From Xylanimonas cellulosilytica DSM 15894 (GTDB taxonomy: Bacteria > Actinomycetota > Actinomycetes > Actinomycetales > Cellulomonadaceae), in the NCBI RefSeq assembly GCF_000024965.1, contig NC_013530.1:1860001-1924000 (forward strand): a DNA stretch of 64,000 nt, read 5' to 3'. The notes under the pieces were generated by a model. The model was not told the origin of the DNA, ran no database searches, and was given only the letters and a program-made list of their open reading frames with translations. Position numbers and translations under genes: made by a program. This document shows positions 55,836 to 64,000 of the stretch, piece by piece; position 1 is the stretch's first letter; every line of letters begins with the position of its first letter.

Positions 55836-56927
55836 TCACCCTACGGGCGGCACCAGCACCCGCAGCGCTCCGGCGCGCAGCTCGGCGCGCACCGGCAGGG
55901 TGCCCAGATGCTCCCCGTCGCCGAACGCCGAGGGGAGATGCCCGGCACCTTCACCCGGTTCGACGACGACGGCGCGGGCCCGCACGACGCGCACCCGCCG
56001 GCTGCCCAGGTGCCTGCCCGCGAGCATCAACGGGAACAGGACGCACGCCCCGCCCCGGCCCACGTCCCCGGCCAGCACCACGTCCAGCAGGCCGTCGTCG
56101 ATCGACGCCTCCGGCGCGACCGGGATGCCGCCCCCGATCGTCGACCCGTTCGACGCCGTGACCAGCGCCCCCGGGGCGTCCCACAGCAGGCGGCGCCCGT
56201 CCCCGTCCGGCTCGGCACCCAGGTCCGTGAACCCGGGCAGGCTCGTCACGGCGGCGAACTCGGCGGCGTCACCCTGCACGTGCTCGAACGTCAGCCGGTA
56301 CCGCCACGCCCGATAGGCGGCGATCTCCCGCAGCGCGGCCACCACGTACCGGGAGGCCCCCTTGGGGCGCAGCATCGCGTTCGCCCGCTCGTTCACGGCC
56401 GCGTCCAGCCCCGCCGACACGGCCCCGGCGACCCAGCGCACCGGAACCTGCGCGTCCTCGTCCGGCTGACGCCGGTCCGAGAGCCCGGTCCCGGTCACCT
56501 CGATCGCGTCCACGGTCCGCACCCCGGCGGCACCGGCAGCCAGCGCGGTCAGCAGCGCCGTCACGGTCGGTTCCGCCTCCGCCACCGGCAGGCCCAGCTT
56601 GGTCGCGAAGTCGTTGCCCGTGCCTACCGCGACGATGCCCAGCGGCGTCGGCGTGCCGGCCACGGCCTGCACCCCGAGGTGCACCATGCCGTCCCCGCCG
56701 ACGACGACGAGCGCGTCCAGCCCGTCCGTCACCGCCCGGCGCGCGTGCTCCAACGCCAGGTCGGCGCTGTGCCCCGACAGGTCCCACACGTCGTGCCCCG
56801 CCGCCACGAGCCGGTCGACGACACCGCGCCCCACCCGTGCGCCGCGGCCCTTGCCCGCGGTCGGGTTGACGACGACGCCGAGGCGCAGCGACACGGCGCT
56901 CGCGGGCGGGGGTGTGGGGTCGGGCAC
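55836..56927 (-). CDS. Diacylglycerol/sphingosine kinase-family lipid kinase
   Basis: A 363-residue lipid kinase: LRLGVVVNPTAGKGRGARVG, the GGDG motif in LVVVGGDGMVHLGVQ, GIVAVGTGNDFATKLGLP and the C-terminal SIDDGLLDVVLAG. Probably phosphorylates diacylglycerol or a polyprenol-type lipid. GTG start with TACGGT (56935-56940, minus) 7 nt upstream. Lies between tatC and helY, 5 nt before helY. Confidence 0.88.
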   Translation of the reverse strand: MPDPTPPPASAVSLRLGVVVNPTAGKGRGARVGRGVVDRLVAAGHDVWDLSGHSADLALEHARRAVTDGLDALVVVGGDGMVHLGVQAVAGTPTPLGIVAVGTGNDFATKLGLPVAEAEPTVTALLTALAAGAAGVRTVDAIEVTGTGLSDRRQPDEDAQVPVRWVAGAVSAGLDAAVNERANAMLRPKGASRYVVAALREIAAYRAWRYRLTFEHVQGDAAEFAAVTSLPGFTDLGAEPDGDGRRLLWDAPGALVTASNGSTIGGGIPVAPEASIDDGLLDVVLAGDVGRGGACVLFPLMLAGRHLGSRRVRVVRARAVVVEPGEGAGHLPSAFGDGEHLGTLPVRAELRAGALRVLVPPVG

Positions 56928-56978
56928 GGCGAGAACCGTACCCGAACGAGCCGAGCCCGCCGATCAGCAAAGGGCGGC

Positions 56979-57752
56979 TCAGGCGGGTGCGGCGACGCGG
57001 CGCCGGTCGGCGCGCCTGTCGTGCAGTGTCGCGATGCCGAGTGCACCGAAGTAGAGCACGCAGATCGGCAGGGCGACGAGGATCATCGTCAGAGCGTCCG
57101 GTGTGGGCGTCATGACGGCGGCGAACACGAACGCGATCAGCACCGCCCAGCGCCATCCCTTGGCGAGCGTCTCATGGCGCAGGGCGCCGGCCAGGTTGAG
57201 GCCGACGATGAGGACCGGGGAGACGAAGGCGAGGCCGAACGCCAGGACGAGCCGCATGACGAAGCTCAGGTAGTCCTGCGCCGTGACGAGCTGTGACGTC
57301 CCGTCGGGGACGAACGTGGCGAGGATGTCGACCGCGTGCGGAAGCACCCACCACGCGAGCGCCGCCCCGCCCGCGAACAGCGGCACGGCAGCCCCGAGGA
57401 ACCCGTACGCGTAGCGGCGTTCGGTGCGGGTCAGGCCGGGCGTCACGAACGCCCACAGCTGGTACAGCCACCATGGGCACGTCACGATCACGGCGAGGAA
57501 CAGCGACACCTTGACCTTGATGTCGAGAGGTGAACCCAGCGCCGTGAAGTTCAGGGCGATGTCCTTGCCCTGCGCCGAGGAGGCGAGATCGAGCGGACGG
57601 CGCAGGATGAGCAGCAGCGGCTCGTACAGCAGCCATCCCACGATGGCACCGACGATCAGCCCGCACGCGACGAGGAACAGACGCCGCCGCAGCTCGAGCA
57701 GATGCTCCCGCAGGGGCATGCGCCCTTCGGCGTCGCGAGGGTGTCGCGCCAC
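56979..57752 (-). CDS. tatC: Sec-independent translocase subunit TatC
   Basis: Receptor for twin-arginine signal peptides. The 257 residues form six membrane helices with the conserved MPLREHLLELRRRLFL, the FTALGSPLDIKVKVSLFLAV segment containing functional acidic/loop positions, and FVTPGLTRTERRYAYGF. GTG start, 3 nt after the tatA stop. Forms the translocase with TatA; no TatB gene is visible here. Confidence 0.95.
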   Translation of the reverse strand: MARHPRDAEGRMPLREHLLELRRRLFLVACGLIVGAIVGWLLYEPLLLILRRPLDLASSAQGKDIALNFTALGSPLDIKVKVSLFLAVIVTCPWWLYQLWAFVTPGLTRTERRYAYGFLGAAVPLFAGGAALAWWVLPHAVDILATFVPDGTSQLVTAQDYLSFVMRLVLAFGLAFVSPVLIVGLNLAGALRHETLAKGWRWAVLIAFVFAAVMTPTPDALTMILVALPICVLYFGALGIATLHDRRADRRRVAAPA

Positions 57753-57755
57753 GGA

Positions 57756-57959
57756 CTACGCCTTGGGCGTCGTCGGGTCGTCGGTGTCGTCAGCGGGCCC
57801 GTCGCTCTTTCCGTCGTCGGCGAGGTCCTTGATCTCGCTCTTGAAGATCTTCAACGACTGGCCGACGCTGCGTGCCAGGTCGGGCAGGCGACGTGCCCCG
57901 AACAGCAGCAGGATCACGACCACCAGGACGATGATGTGCCAGGGCCTGAGCATGCCCAT
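57756..57959 (-). CDS. tatA: Sec-independent translocase subunit TatA
   Basis: A 67-residue TatA: MGMLRPWHIIVLVVVILLLF, GARRLPDLARSVGQSLKIF (FGARRLP hinge and amphipathic helix) and an acidic tail. ATG 57959 is chosen because GAGGAG lies 8 nt upstream; a longer frame to 57998 is not conserved. A TAGGGT -10 at 58022-58027 (minus) probably drives tatA-tatC. Confidence 0.93.
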   Translation of the reverse strand: MGMLRPWHIIVLVVVILLLFGARRLPDLARSVGQSLKIFKSEIKDLADDGKSDGPADDTDDPTTPKA

Positions 57960-58072
57960 CTCAGATTGCTCCTCGTGCGAGAACGGTGGCCGCGCCATGA
58001 CGACGCAGCCGACGTGCGGCCTACCCTACGCGGGTTCGGGTGGCGCGAAGGCGACCGGCAGGTGACGCTCGG

Positions 58073-58432
58073 TCACCGCTTCCGGCGGGCCGCCTGCCGG
58101 TCCGCCAGCCACCCGTCCAGGGACCACCCGCGGGCCGTGCCCCACCAGCGGGCGCGGCGGGCCTCGGCGCGCTCCGCACGCGCCTCGCGCAGCAACGCCA
58201 CCCGCTCGTGCAGCACCGTGCGGTCCTCGAAGATCGTCGGGCTCGTGTCCACGGGGTGCTCCTGCGCCTGTTCGACGGCCTCCCCGATGCGCTCCGACGC
58301 GGCACCCAGGGCCGCACCCGCCTCCCCCAGCGCACGGGCCAGCGCGACACCCTTGCGCCACAGCTCCCGCGCCAGGAAGAACGCCCCGACGAGGGTCCCG
58401 ACGACGAGCACGCCCCAGATCGCCCACCACAT
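58073..58432 (-). CDS. Small membrane-anchored protein of unknown function
   Basis: A 119-residue protein with one N-terminal helix (WWAIWGVLVVGTLVGAFFLA) then a charged, mostly helical region (LGAASERIGEAVEQAQEHPV) and a basic end (DRQAARRKR). Not recognised. Leaderless signal: TAGGCT (58440-58445, minus) 7 nt before ATG. Located between pafC and tatA. Confidence 0.75.
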   Translation of the reverse strand: MWWAIWGVLVVGTLVGAFFLARELWRKGVALARALGEAGAALGAASERIGEAVEQAQEHPVDTSPTIFEDRTVLHERVALLREARAERAEARRARWWGTARGWSLDGWLADRQAARRKR

Positions 58433-58442
58433 GACGGCCAGC

Positions 58443-59447
58443 CTACGAGGCCGGGGCCACGGGCTCGTCGTACCCGGCCAGCGCGGCCCGCGCCGACGCC
58501 GCGACGTCGGCCGCCACCTCCGCCGGGTCGACGTCCAGCACGTACGGTGCCGCCGCCAGCAGCACGCCCCGCAACCAGGCCGGGTTCGACACCCGCAACC
58601 GCATCGCGAACGCCCCGTCCGCCAGCTCCGTGACCGCCTCCGTCGTGAGCTGCTCGGCCAGCCACCGCGCCGGCGACGCGAGCGTCACCGTCACCGTCGC
58701 CGCCTCGCTCCCGGCGGCGCTCGCGGCCAGGAGCCCGACGTCGACGTCCACGTCGGACTCGACGAGGGCGACCTTCTCGGCGTCGGCGGGCTCGTCCAGG
58801 ACGGTCGCGGCGAGGACACGGTCCAGGCGGAACGTGCGGCGGCCGTGCGCGCGACGGCACCAGGCGAGCAGGTAGGCGGCGCCGTCCTGGGTGAGCAGGC
58901 GGGCTGGGTCCACGTCGCGCTCCCCGACGACGTCGGACGCGGTCACGTACCGCAGGCGCAGCGCACGCCGGGCGGCCAGCGCCGTCGTGACGGCCTGGAA
59001 CACCTGCGGGTCGCCGTCGTGCGCGATCCGCACGTCGACGGCGGAGGCCGCCTCGCCGGTCGCGGTGGTGAGCTTGTCGAGCGCAGACCGCACCAGCGTC
59101 GTCCGCTCGGGGTCGGCCTGGACGGGCGGGGACTCCGCCAGCGCCCGCAGGGCCGCCACCAACGCCACCGCCTCCCGGGTGCCCAACCGCAACGGGCGGG
59201 TCAGGCCACGCGACTCGGTCAGGTGCACCACGCCACGCTCGACGGCGTCGGCGTCGAAGTCGATCAGGTCGTCCGGCCAGTACCCGGGCGTGCCCGTGAC
59301 CCAGAGCTGGTCGACGTCGTCACGGATCTGCTTCTCCGACACCCCGAAGCGGGCCGCGAGCTCCGCGACCGGCACCGGGCCGTGCCCGTCCAGGAACGCG
59401 ACCAGGCCCAGCAGCCGCACCAGGCGGTCGTCGGCACGCTCAGCCAC
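58443..59447 (-). CDS. pafC: WYL-domain regulator PafC
   Basis: A 334-residue HTH-WYL protein, partner of PafB in the actinobacterial DNA-damage response. Visible: VAERADDRLVRLLGLVAFLD, PVAELAARFGVSEKQIRDDV (HTH), and the WYL core RRALRLRYVTASDVVGERDV, AAYLLAWCRRAHGRRTFRLD. GTG 59447 has GGAGGG upstream and overlaps the pafB stop by eight bases. Confidence 0.92.
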   Translation of the reverse strand: MAERADDRLVRLLGLVAFLDGHGPVPVAELAARFGVSEKQIRDDVDQLWVTGTPGYWPDDLIDFDADAVERGVVHLTESRGLTRPLRLGTREAVALVAALRALAESPPVQADPERTTLVRSALDKLTTATGEAASAVDVRIAHDGDPQVFQAVTTALAARRALRLRYVTASDVVGERDVDPARLLTQDGAAYLLAWCRRAHGRRTFRLDRVLAATVLDEPADAEKVALVESDVDVDVGLLAASAAGSEAATVTVTLASPARWLAEQLTTEAVTELADGAFAMRLRVSNPAWLRGVLLAAAPYVLDVDPAEVAADVAASARAALAGYDEPVAPAS

Positions 59448-60507
59448 GGGAGCCCTCCTCGTCGTCGGAACCGGTGGACGCGCCCAGCGCGGCCGCGGCC
59501 TGCAGACGGCGCACCACGTCGGCACGCAGCTCTGGGGGTGCCAGCACGACGACGGCGTCGGCGTACCCGGCCAGCTCCTCCGCGAGCGTCGTCACCGACC
59601 GGAACGGGATCGCGACCACGTCGAACCCCTCCGGCACCGGCGGGACGTGGGCCGGCACCTCGACCGCACGGGCCCGCACCGCTGACGCCCGCTCCGGCAC
59701 CACCGCGAGCACGGCGACCCGCTCCTGCCCCGCCGCACCCAGCACCGCATCGACGTCCACATGGTCGGGAATCGCAAAAGCACCCGGCCGCGCCCCCACC
59801 CGGACCCGCCCCTCGATCCGCGACAACCGGAACACCCGCGGCGCCTCCCGGTCCACGTCACGACCCACCAGATACCAGCCACCACCGCGCACCGCGATCC
59901 GCCACGGCTCCACCCGCCGGTCCGCCAGCACCCCCGTCGACGCCGTCCGATACCGGAACCGGACCGTACGACGCTCCGTCACCGCATCCAGCAACGGCCC
60001 GTACGCATCACCCACCGCACGCACCCGCGGCGCCAGACCCACCAACGCATCCTCCGCCGCCCCCGACGCACCCAGCCCAGGCGTCCCCGCAGCACGCAGC
60101 TTCGTCATCGCACGCGACGTATCCGTCCGCAGCGTCTTGTCCCCCCACAGCTGCGCCGCCAACGCCAGCACCCCCAGCTCGGCAGGCGTCAGATCGATCG
60201 CCGGCAACGCATACGCCTCGTTGTCGATCCGATACCCGACGTCGTCGCTGTGCCCCCCCGCATCCACCGTCACCACCGGCACGCCCAGACCCCGCAACGT
60301 GTCCTTGTCCCGCTCGAACATCCGCTCGAACGCCTCAAGGCTCGGCGCATCCCCGTACCCCGCCACCCCCTGCCGGACCTGCTGCTTCGTCATCGACACG
60401 CTCGTGTTCACCAACGCGATCACCAGGTTCAACAACCGCTCCGCAGGCGGCACACCACCCGGACCCGCAGACGAGCCGACACCAGCGGCAACAGAGTTCT
60501 CAGACAT
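59440..60507 (-). CDS. pafB: WYL-domain regulator PafB
   Basis: A 355-residue HTH-WYL protein. In mycobacteria PafBC activates a LexA/RecA-independent DNA-repair regulon. HTH: PPAERLLNLVIALVNTSVSM, TKQQVRQGV; WYL core: RRTVRFRYRTASTGVLADRR, VEPWRIAVRGGGWYLVGRDV. ATG 60507 is chosen because TAGCCT (60515-60520, minus) is 7 nt upstream; a longer open frame to 60666 would run through that promoter. Confidence 0.93.
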   Translation of the reverse strand: MSENSVAAGVGSSAGPGGVPPAERLLNLVIALVNTSVSMTKQQVRQGVAGYGDAPSLEAFERMFERDKDTLRGLGVPVVTVDAGGHSDDVGYRIDNEAYALPAIDLTPAELGVLALAAQLWGDKTLRTDTSRAMTKLRAAGTPGLGASGAAEDALVGLAPRVRAVGDAYGPLLDAVTERRTVRFRYRTASTGVLADRRVEPWRIAVRGGGWYLVGRDVDREAPRVFRLSRIEGRVRVGARPGAFAIPDHVDVDAVLGAAGQERVAVLAVVPERASAVRARAVEVPAHVPPVPEGFDVVAIPFRSVTTLAEELAGYADAVVVLAPPELRADVVRRLQAAAALGASTGSDDEEGSRG

Positions 60508-60543
60508 CAGGTCGAGGCTATCCGCCCGGTAGCCTGCAGGCGT
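60507..60543. promoter_or_regulatory. Interlocked divergent promoters of pafB and DUF3866 gene
   Basis: The start codons of pafB (60507, minus) and the DUF3866 gene (60542, plus) are only 34 bp apart. Their -10 boxes, TAGCCT at 60515-60520 (minus) and TAGCCT at 60530-60535 (plus), are 9 bp apart. A 17-bp spacer would put each -35 at the other gene's start codon. Simultaneous occupancy by two polymerases seems impossible. Confidence 0.7.
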
Positions 60544-61708
60544 GATCACCTGGCGAACCGGCACCGTGGTGTCGCGCGGAAAAACCTGGGGCGCCGCACA
60601 CCGCGCCGCCCGCGAGCTCGACGTCGAGCTCGACCGCCCCCTCCCCGGAGACACCGACGCCACCACCCGCGTCCGCGCCCTCGCCTACACCACCCTCGTC
60701 GGCGACCCCCACCCCGGCGACACCCTCCTGCTCAACTGCAGCGCCCTCGCCCGCGGACTCGGCACCGGCGGCTACGCCCTCGTCGCCGGACCCGTCGGCA
60801 CCCTCCCCGACGACCCCCCACCCGGACCCGGCCACCTCGTCAAAGCCCGCTACACCCCCCTGCAAGCCATGGTCCTCGGCGTCGACGAACAAGAATCCCC
60901 GCACCACCACACCCTCCAGGACGCCGACACCCTCGACGACCTCCCCGTCGTCGTCGCCGACCTCCACTCCGCCCTCCCCGCCATCATCGCCGGCGCCCGC
61001 CACGCCGCCGCCACCCACGGCCGCCCCACCCCCCGCATCGCCTACGTCATGACCGACGGCGGCGCCCTCCCCGCCGCCTTCTCCCGCACCATCGCCACCC
61101 TCCACGACCACGACTGGCTCCACACCACCATCACCGTCGGCCAAGCCTTCGGCGGCGACCTCGAAGCCGTCACCACCCACACCGGCCTCCTCGCCGCCCA
61201 CCACATCACGCACGCCGACCTCGCCATCGTCACCCAAGGCCCCGGCAACCTCGGCACCGGCACCCGCTGGGGCTACTCCGGCGTCGCCGCCGGCGAAGCC
61301 ATCAACGCCACCAGCACCCTCGGCGGCAGAGCCATCGCATCCCTGCGGGTGTCAGGGGCCGACCCCCGCGACCGCCACCGCGGCATCTCCCACCACTCCC
61401 TGACCGCCTACGGCCGCGTCGCCCTCACCCCCGCCGACATCCCCCTCCCCGTCCCCACCCACGACCTCGAAAACCTCCCCGCCTGGGGACCCGCCCTCAC
61501 CACCCGCATCCGCGAACAGATCACCACCCTCGCCGCCACCCACCGCCTCACCCCCGTCCCCGCCGACGCCCACCTCCTCACGGCGCTCGCGGCCTCACCG
61601 GCGCGGCTGTCGACGATGGGGCGCGGCCTGGACGCGGACCCCGCCGCGTTCGTCGCCGCGGCCGTCGCGGGCGTGCACGCGGAAGGGATCGCGGCCCGAC
61701 GTCGCTAG
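60542..61708 (+). CDS. DUF3866 family protein
   Basis: A 388-residue protein matching the DUF3866 pattern seen beside pafBC in actinobacteria: ITWRTGTVVSRGKTWGAAHR, GHLVKARYTPLQAMVLGVDE, AYVMTDGGALPAAFSRTIAT, VGQAFGGDLEAVTTHTGLLA and VTQGPGNLGTGTRWGYSGVA. No known activity. Probable leaderless GTG start. The latter half has an extreme third-position C bias. Confidence 0.87.
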   Translation: MITWRTGTVVSRGKTWGAAHRAARELDVELDRPLPGDTDATTRVRALAYTTLVGDPHPGDTLLLNCSALARGLGTGGYALVAGPVGTLPDDPPPGPGHLVKARYTPLQAMVLGVDEQESPHHHTLQDADTLDDLPVVVADLHSALPAIIAGARHAAATHGRPTPRIAYVMTDGGALPAAFSRTIATLHDHDWLHTTITVGQAFGGDLEAVTTHTGLLAAHHITHADLAIVTQGPGNLGTGTRWGYSGVAAGEAINATSTLGGRAIASLRVSGADPRDRHRGISHHSLTAYGRVALTPADIPLPVPTHDLENLPAWGPALTTRIREQITTLAATHRLTPVPADAHLLTALAASPARLSTMGRGLDADPAAFVAAAVAGVHAEGIAARRR

Positions 61709-61771
61709 GGCGTGGAGGCCCCTGTGGACAACCAGAACGAGGTTGTTCCCGCACGCCCTAGGCTGCATGCC

Positions 61772-62467
61772 GTGCGAAGCCGACACCTGCCCGTGATCGG
61801 CACCGCCCTGCTCCTGGCCGTGGTCGTCGGCGGGGCCGCCGCAGGCGAGTACTGGCGGCTCGACCCGACCGCCGCACCGACGTTCGACGCCCCGGTCCTT
61901 CCGCCACCACCTCCCCCTCCGGACCCGGCACCGTCGATGCTGCCGGTCCCGCCGGGCACCGGCGCCGGGTCCACGCCCTGGTTCCTGCTCGCGCTGCTCG
62001 TGCTGGCCGTCGTGCTGCTGCTCCTCGGCACCGCCTACGCCGTCCGCCAGATGCTCGCCGGGCGGGCCGAGCCGATGCCGGAACCCATGGACCCGGACAT
62101 CCTGGTCAGCGGCGTCCACGCGGCCGCCGGCACGATCGACCTGCCCGTGCTGGTCGACGCGGTCGAGGCCGCGCTCGCCCGCCTCGACGCCGCGGGCACC
62201 CCCACCGACGCCGTCGTCGCCGCATGGGTGCTGCTCGAGGAGGCCGCGGCAGCCCACGGCTGGGAGCGGCACCCCTCGCAGACCAGCACCGAGTTCACCG
62301 CCCAGCTCCTCGACGTCTCCCCCGCCCCGCCCGAGCACACCGCGACGCTGCGCGGCCTGTACCAGCGGGCCCGCTTCACCGATCACCCGGTCACGCCCGA
62401 GCACGTCGCCCAGGCACGGACGGCGCTCGCCGCGATCGCCCGGGCCCTCGACGGGGCGCCCGCATGA
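61772..62467 (+). CDS. DUF4129-containing membrane protein
   Basis: A 231-residue protein with two membrane helices (about residues 8-27 and 75-95) separated by a Pro-rich linker (PPPPPPPDPAPS), then a cytoplasmic DUF4129-type domain (AWVLLEEAAAAHGWERHPSQ, TSTEFTAQLL, RGLYQRARFTDHPV). DUF4129 proteins accompany MoxR, DUF58 and transglutaminase genes. GTG 61772 has TAGGCT (61759-61764) 7 nt upstream. First gene of a translationally coupled operon. Confidence 0.84.
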   Translation: MRSRHLPVIGTALLLAVVVGGAAAGEYWRLDPTAAPTFDAPVLPPPPPPPDPAPSMLPVPPGTGAGSTPWFLLALLVLAVVLLLLGTAYAVRQMLAGRAEPMPEPMDPDILVSGVHAAAGTIDLPVLVDAVEAALARLDAAGTPTDAVVAAWVLLEEAAAAHGWERHPSQTSTEFTAQLLDVSPAPPEHTATLRGLYQRARFTDHPVTPEHVAQARTALAAIARALDGAPA

Positions 62468-62991
62468 TCCGGCGCCACGTCATCGTCGGCATCGCGGCTG
62501 CCGCGTTCGCCGCCATGCTCGTCGGCATCGGGGCCGTCGACGTCACCCGCGCCGCCGTGCTCGTCATCGTCGTGCTGGCCGTCTCGCTGATCCTGGGGAT
62601 GCTGCCCGGCACCGACCCCGGGTGGCCGCGGCCACCCGCCGAGGACCGGCCGGGCGGACGCAAGGACCTCAGCGAGCTCGCGTGGGCGGCGCTCACCCGC
62701 GACGGGCACGTCGCCGAACGCGTGCTGCGCCGGGTGCGCCGCATCGCCGCCCGTCGCCTGGCGGACCACGGCATCGTCTGGGACGGCCGGCTGGGCGACG
62801 GCCTGGACGGCTGGGGCCGCGACGAGCGCGACGCCGCCACGCACCACACCCGCGCCGCCGCACTGCTCGGCGCCGAGACGTTCACCGGGCTCACCACCGC
62901 CCGCGCGGTCAGCCCGCGCACCCTGCAGACCTGGTTCCGCGTGCTCGACCGGCTGGTCGAGACACCCGACGACGCGAGGAGTCATCGATGA
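62464..62991 (+). CDS. Hypothetical membrane protein of the MoxR operon
   Basis: A 175-residue protein with two N-terminal membrane helices (RRHVIVGIAAAAFAAMLVGI and AAVLVIVVLAVSLILGML), then a charged helical domain (ELAWAALTRDGHVAERVLRR, VRRIAARRLADHG). Proteins of this kind recur between DUF4129 and MoxR genes in actinobacteria; function unknown. Overlaps both neighbours by ATGA. Confidence 0.8.
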   Translation: MIRRHVIVGIAAAAFAAMLVGIGAVDVTRAAVLVIVVLAVSLILGMLPGTDPGWPRPPAEDRPGGRKDLSELAWAALTRDGHVAERVLRRVRRIAARRLADHGIVWDGRLGDGLDGWGRDERDAATHHTRAAALLGAETFTGLTTARAVSPRTLQTWFRVLDRLVETPDDARSHR

Positions 62992-63971
62992 CCACCACTG
63001 CCCCCGCCCCGCTCCCGGTGGCCGAGGTCGCCGCGCTCGGCAGGCGTGTGCTCGACGAGGTCGGCACCGCCGTCGTCGGCATGCGCGACGCGCTCGAGAT
63101 CGCGCTGGCGACGGTGCTGGCCGGCGGCCACGTGCTGTTCGAGGACGTGCCGGGCCTGGGCAAGACGCTGGCCGCCCGGTCGCTGGCCACGGCCCTGGGG
63201 CTCGACTTCGCACGTCTCCAGTGCACGCCCGACCTGCTGCCCTCCGACATCACCGGCTCCGCCGTGTTCGACCCGGCGTCCCGGGCGTTCGAGTTCCAGC
63301 CCGGCCCGGTGTTCACCGGCCTGTTCCTGGCTGACGAGATCAACCGCACCGCCCCCAAGACCCAGTCGGCGCTGCTGGAGGCCATGGCCGAGCGGCAGGT
63401 CTCCGTCGACGGCGTCACCCGGCCGTTGCCCCGCCCCTTCCACGTCGTCGCGACGTCGAACCCCGTCGAGTACGAGGGCACCTACCCGCTGCCCGAGGCA
63501 CAGCTCGACCGGTTCATGGTGCGCCTCGCCGTCGGCTATCCCGACCGCGCCCAGGAGGCCGAGGTGCTGCTGCGCCGCGTGGCCCGACGCCAGGAGGCGG
63601 CACCCGTCAGCCCGGTCGTCGACGCCGCCACCGTGCTGGCCATGCAGGCGGGCGTCGAGGCCGTCGCGGTGGACCGCGACGTCGTGCGGTACTGCGTCGA
63701 CCTGGCGGCCGCCACCCGTTCGCACACCTCGCTCGAGGTGGGCGCCTCGCCGCGCGGTTCGCAAAACCTGCTGCTGCTCGCCCGTGCCGTCGCCGTCCTG
63801 GCCGGGCGTGACTACGCCCTGCCGGAGGACGTCAAGCGGGTCGCGGTGCCCGTGCTCGCCCACCGCCTCACGCTGACGCCGACGGCGTGGGCGTCAGCGG
63901 TGCGCGCCGAGGACGTCGTGACGGACCTGCTGCGCACCGTGGCCGGGCCCGCCACCGTGGGGCGCGCGTGA
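62988..63971 (+). CDS. MoxR-family AAA+ ATPase
   Basis: A 327-residue chaperone-like ATPase: VVGMRDALEIALATVLAGGH, Walker A LFEDVPGLGKTLAAR, QCTPDLLPSDITGSAVFD, Walker B FLADEINRTAPKTQSALLEA, sensor TSNPVEYEGTYPLPEAQLDR. MoxR proteins act with VWA-domain or DUF58 proteins, often on envelope or enzyme maturation. The ATG overlaps the previous stop, and its stop overlaps the next start. Confidence 0.93.
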   Translation: MTTTAPAPLPVAEVAALGRRVLDEVGTAVVGMRDALEIALATVLAGGHVLFEDVPGLGKTLAARSLATALGLDFARLQCTPDLLPSDITGSAVFDPASRAFEFQPGPVFTGLFLADEINRTAPKTQSALLEAMAERQVSVDGVTRPLPRPFHVVATSNPVEYEGTYPLPEAQLDRFMVRLAVGYPDRAQEAEVLLRRVARRQEAAPVSPVVDAATVLAMQAGVEAVAVDRDVVRYCVDLAAATRSHTSLEVGASPRGSQNLLLLARAVAVLAGRDYALPEDVKRVAVPVLAHRLTLTPTAWASAVRAEDVVTDLLRTVAGPATVGRA

Positions 63972-64000
63972 AGTCCAGGTCCTGGCACCCGAGCCCGGCC
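63968..64000 (+). CDS. Start of next operon gene, probably DUF58 (truncated by window)
   Basis: GTG at 63968 overlaps the moxR stop (GTGA) and opens VKSRSWHPSPA before the window ends. MoxR genes in this arrangement are usually followed by a DUF58 gene; eleven codons cannot confirm this. Confidence 0.4.
   Translation, partial: MKSRSWHPSPA

Noticed and set aside
51709-56316. 1535-codon open frame on the plus strand over the amidohydrolase and helY genes
   Set aside because: Antisense shadow of two real minus-strand genes; composition is Gly/Val/Glu-rich with no motifs.

Overview
The window is very GC-rich DNA with dense genes, four-base ATGA/GTGA overlaps, many GTG starts and actinobacterial gene order. 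The content (coaBC-metK-priA-fmt-rsmB-rpe-rib, pgsA-DUF881-sbp-DUF881-garA-ftsR, pafBC-tatAC-helY, RbpA) points to a Micrococcales actinobacterium, probably near Cellulomonas, Cellulosimicrobium or Isoptericola. That placement is inferred from gene order and composition, not from a search.

Layout. 1-15400 is core metabolism: the end of coaBC, metK, priA, an HAD phosphatase, a VanY-type carboxypeptidase, fmt, rsmB, a DUF1761 membrane protein, rpe, an FMN riboswitch with ribD-ribE-ribBA-ribH, then hisE-hisG and a PH-like membrane protein. 15400-24360 holds a DEAD-box RNA helicase and the envelope/regulatory cluster pgsA, DUF881, sbp, DUF881, garA, ftsR, DUF151 nuclease, second MerR. This matches Mycobacterium tuberculosis Rv1822-Rv1830 except that gcvH is absent. 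A metallo-beta-lactamase-fold protein and a cardiolipin synthase-like protein follow.

25780-36200 is an accessory stretch. It opens with a lone tyrosine recombinase and carries two lipoproteins, a peptidase E with an internal deletion, a PemK-type toxin-antitoxin pair, a dinB polymerase gene broken by one amber codon, a PIN protein, a DHFR-like reductase, a collapsed SDR gene, a hipBA module whose kinase has lost its catalytic Asp, and a membrane-anchored bL12-like protein. 36490-49070 holds a UvrA2-like ABC protein, AraC plus glyoxalase, a PPOX-like protein, hydrolases, vapBC, argG, alanine dehydrogenase, an FMN reductase/luciferase-like monooxygenase pair, and rbpA. 49075-64000 has a repeat cluster, lnt, an amidohydrolase, helY, a lipid kinase, tatC-tatA, pafC-pafB, DUF3866, and a DUF4129-MoxR-(DUF58) operon cut by the window edge.

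Two regulatory themes stand out. At least 26 genes have a TAnnnT -10 hexamer only 6-8 nt before the start codon, so leaderless transcription appears to be the main initiation mode here; I used this spacing to choose several starts. Three toxin-antitoxin promoters carry perfect palindromes at or beside the -10. No tRNA, rRNA, insertion sequence or CRISPR array was seen, and I found no clear undescribed multi-gene system. The best leads are the His-for-Asp HipA, the interlocked pafB/DUF3866 promoters, the amber-interrupted dinB, and the structured gene-free stretch near 29850-30200.
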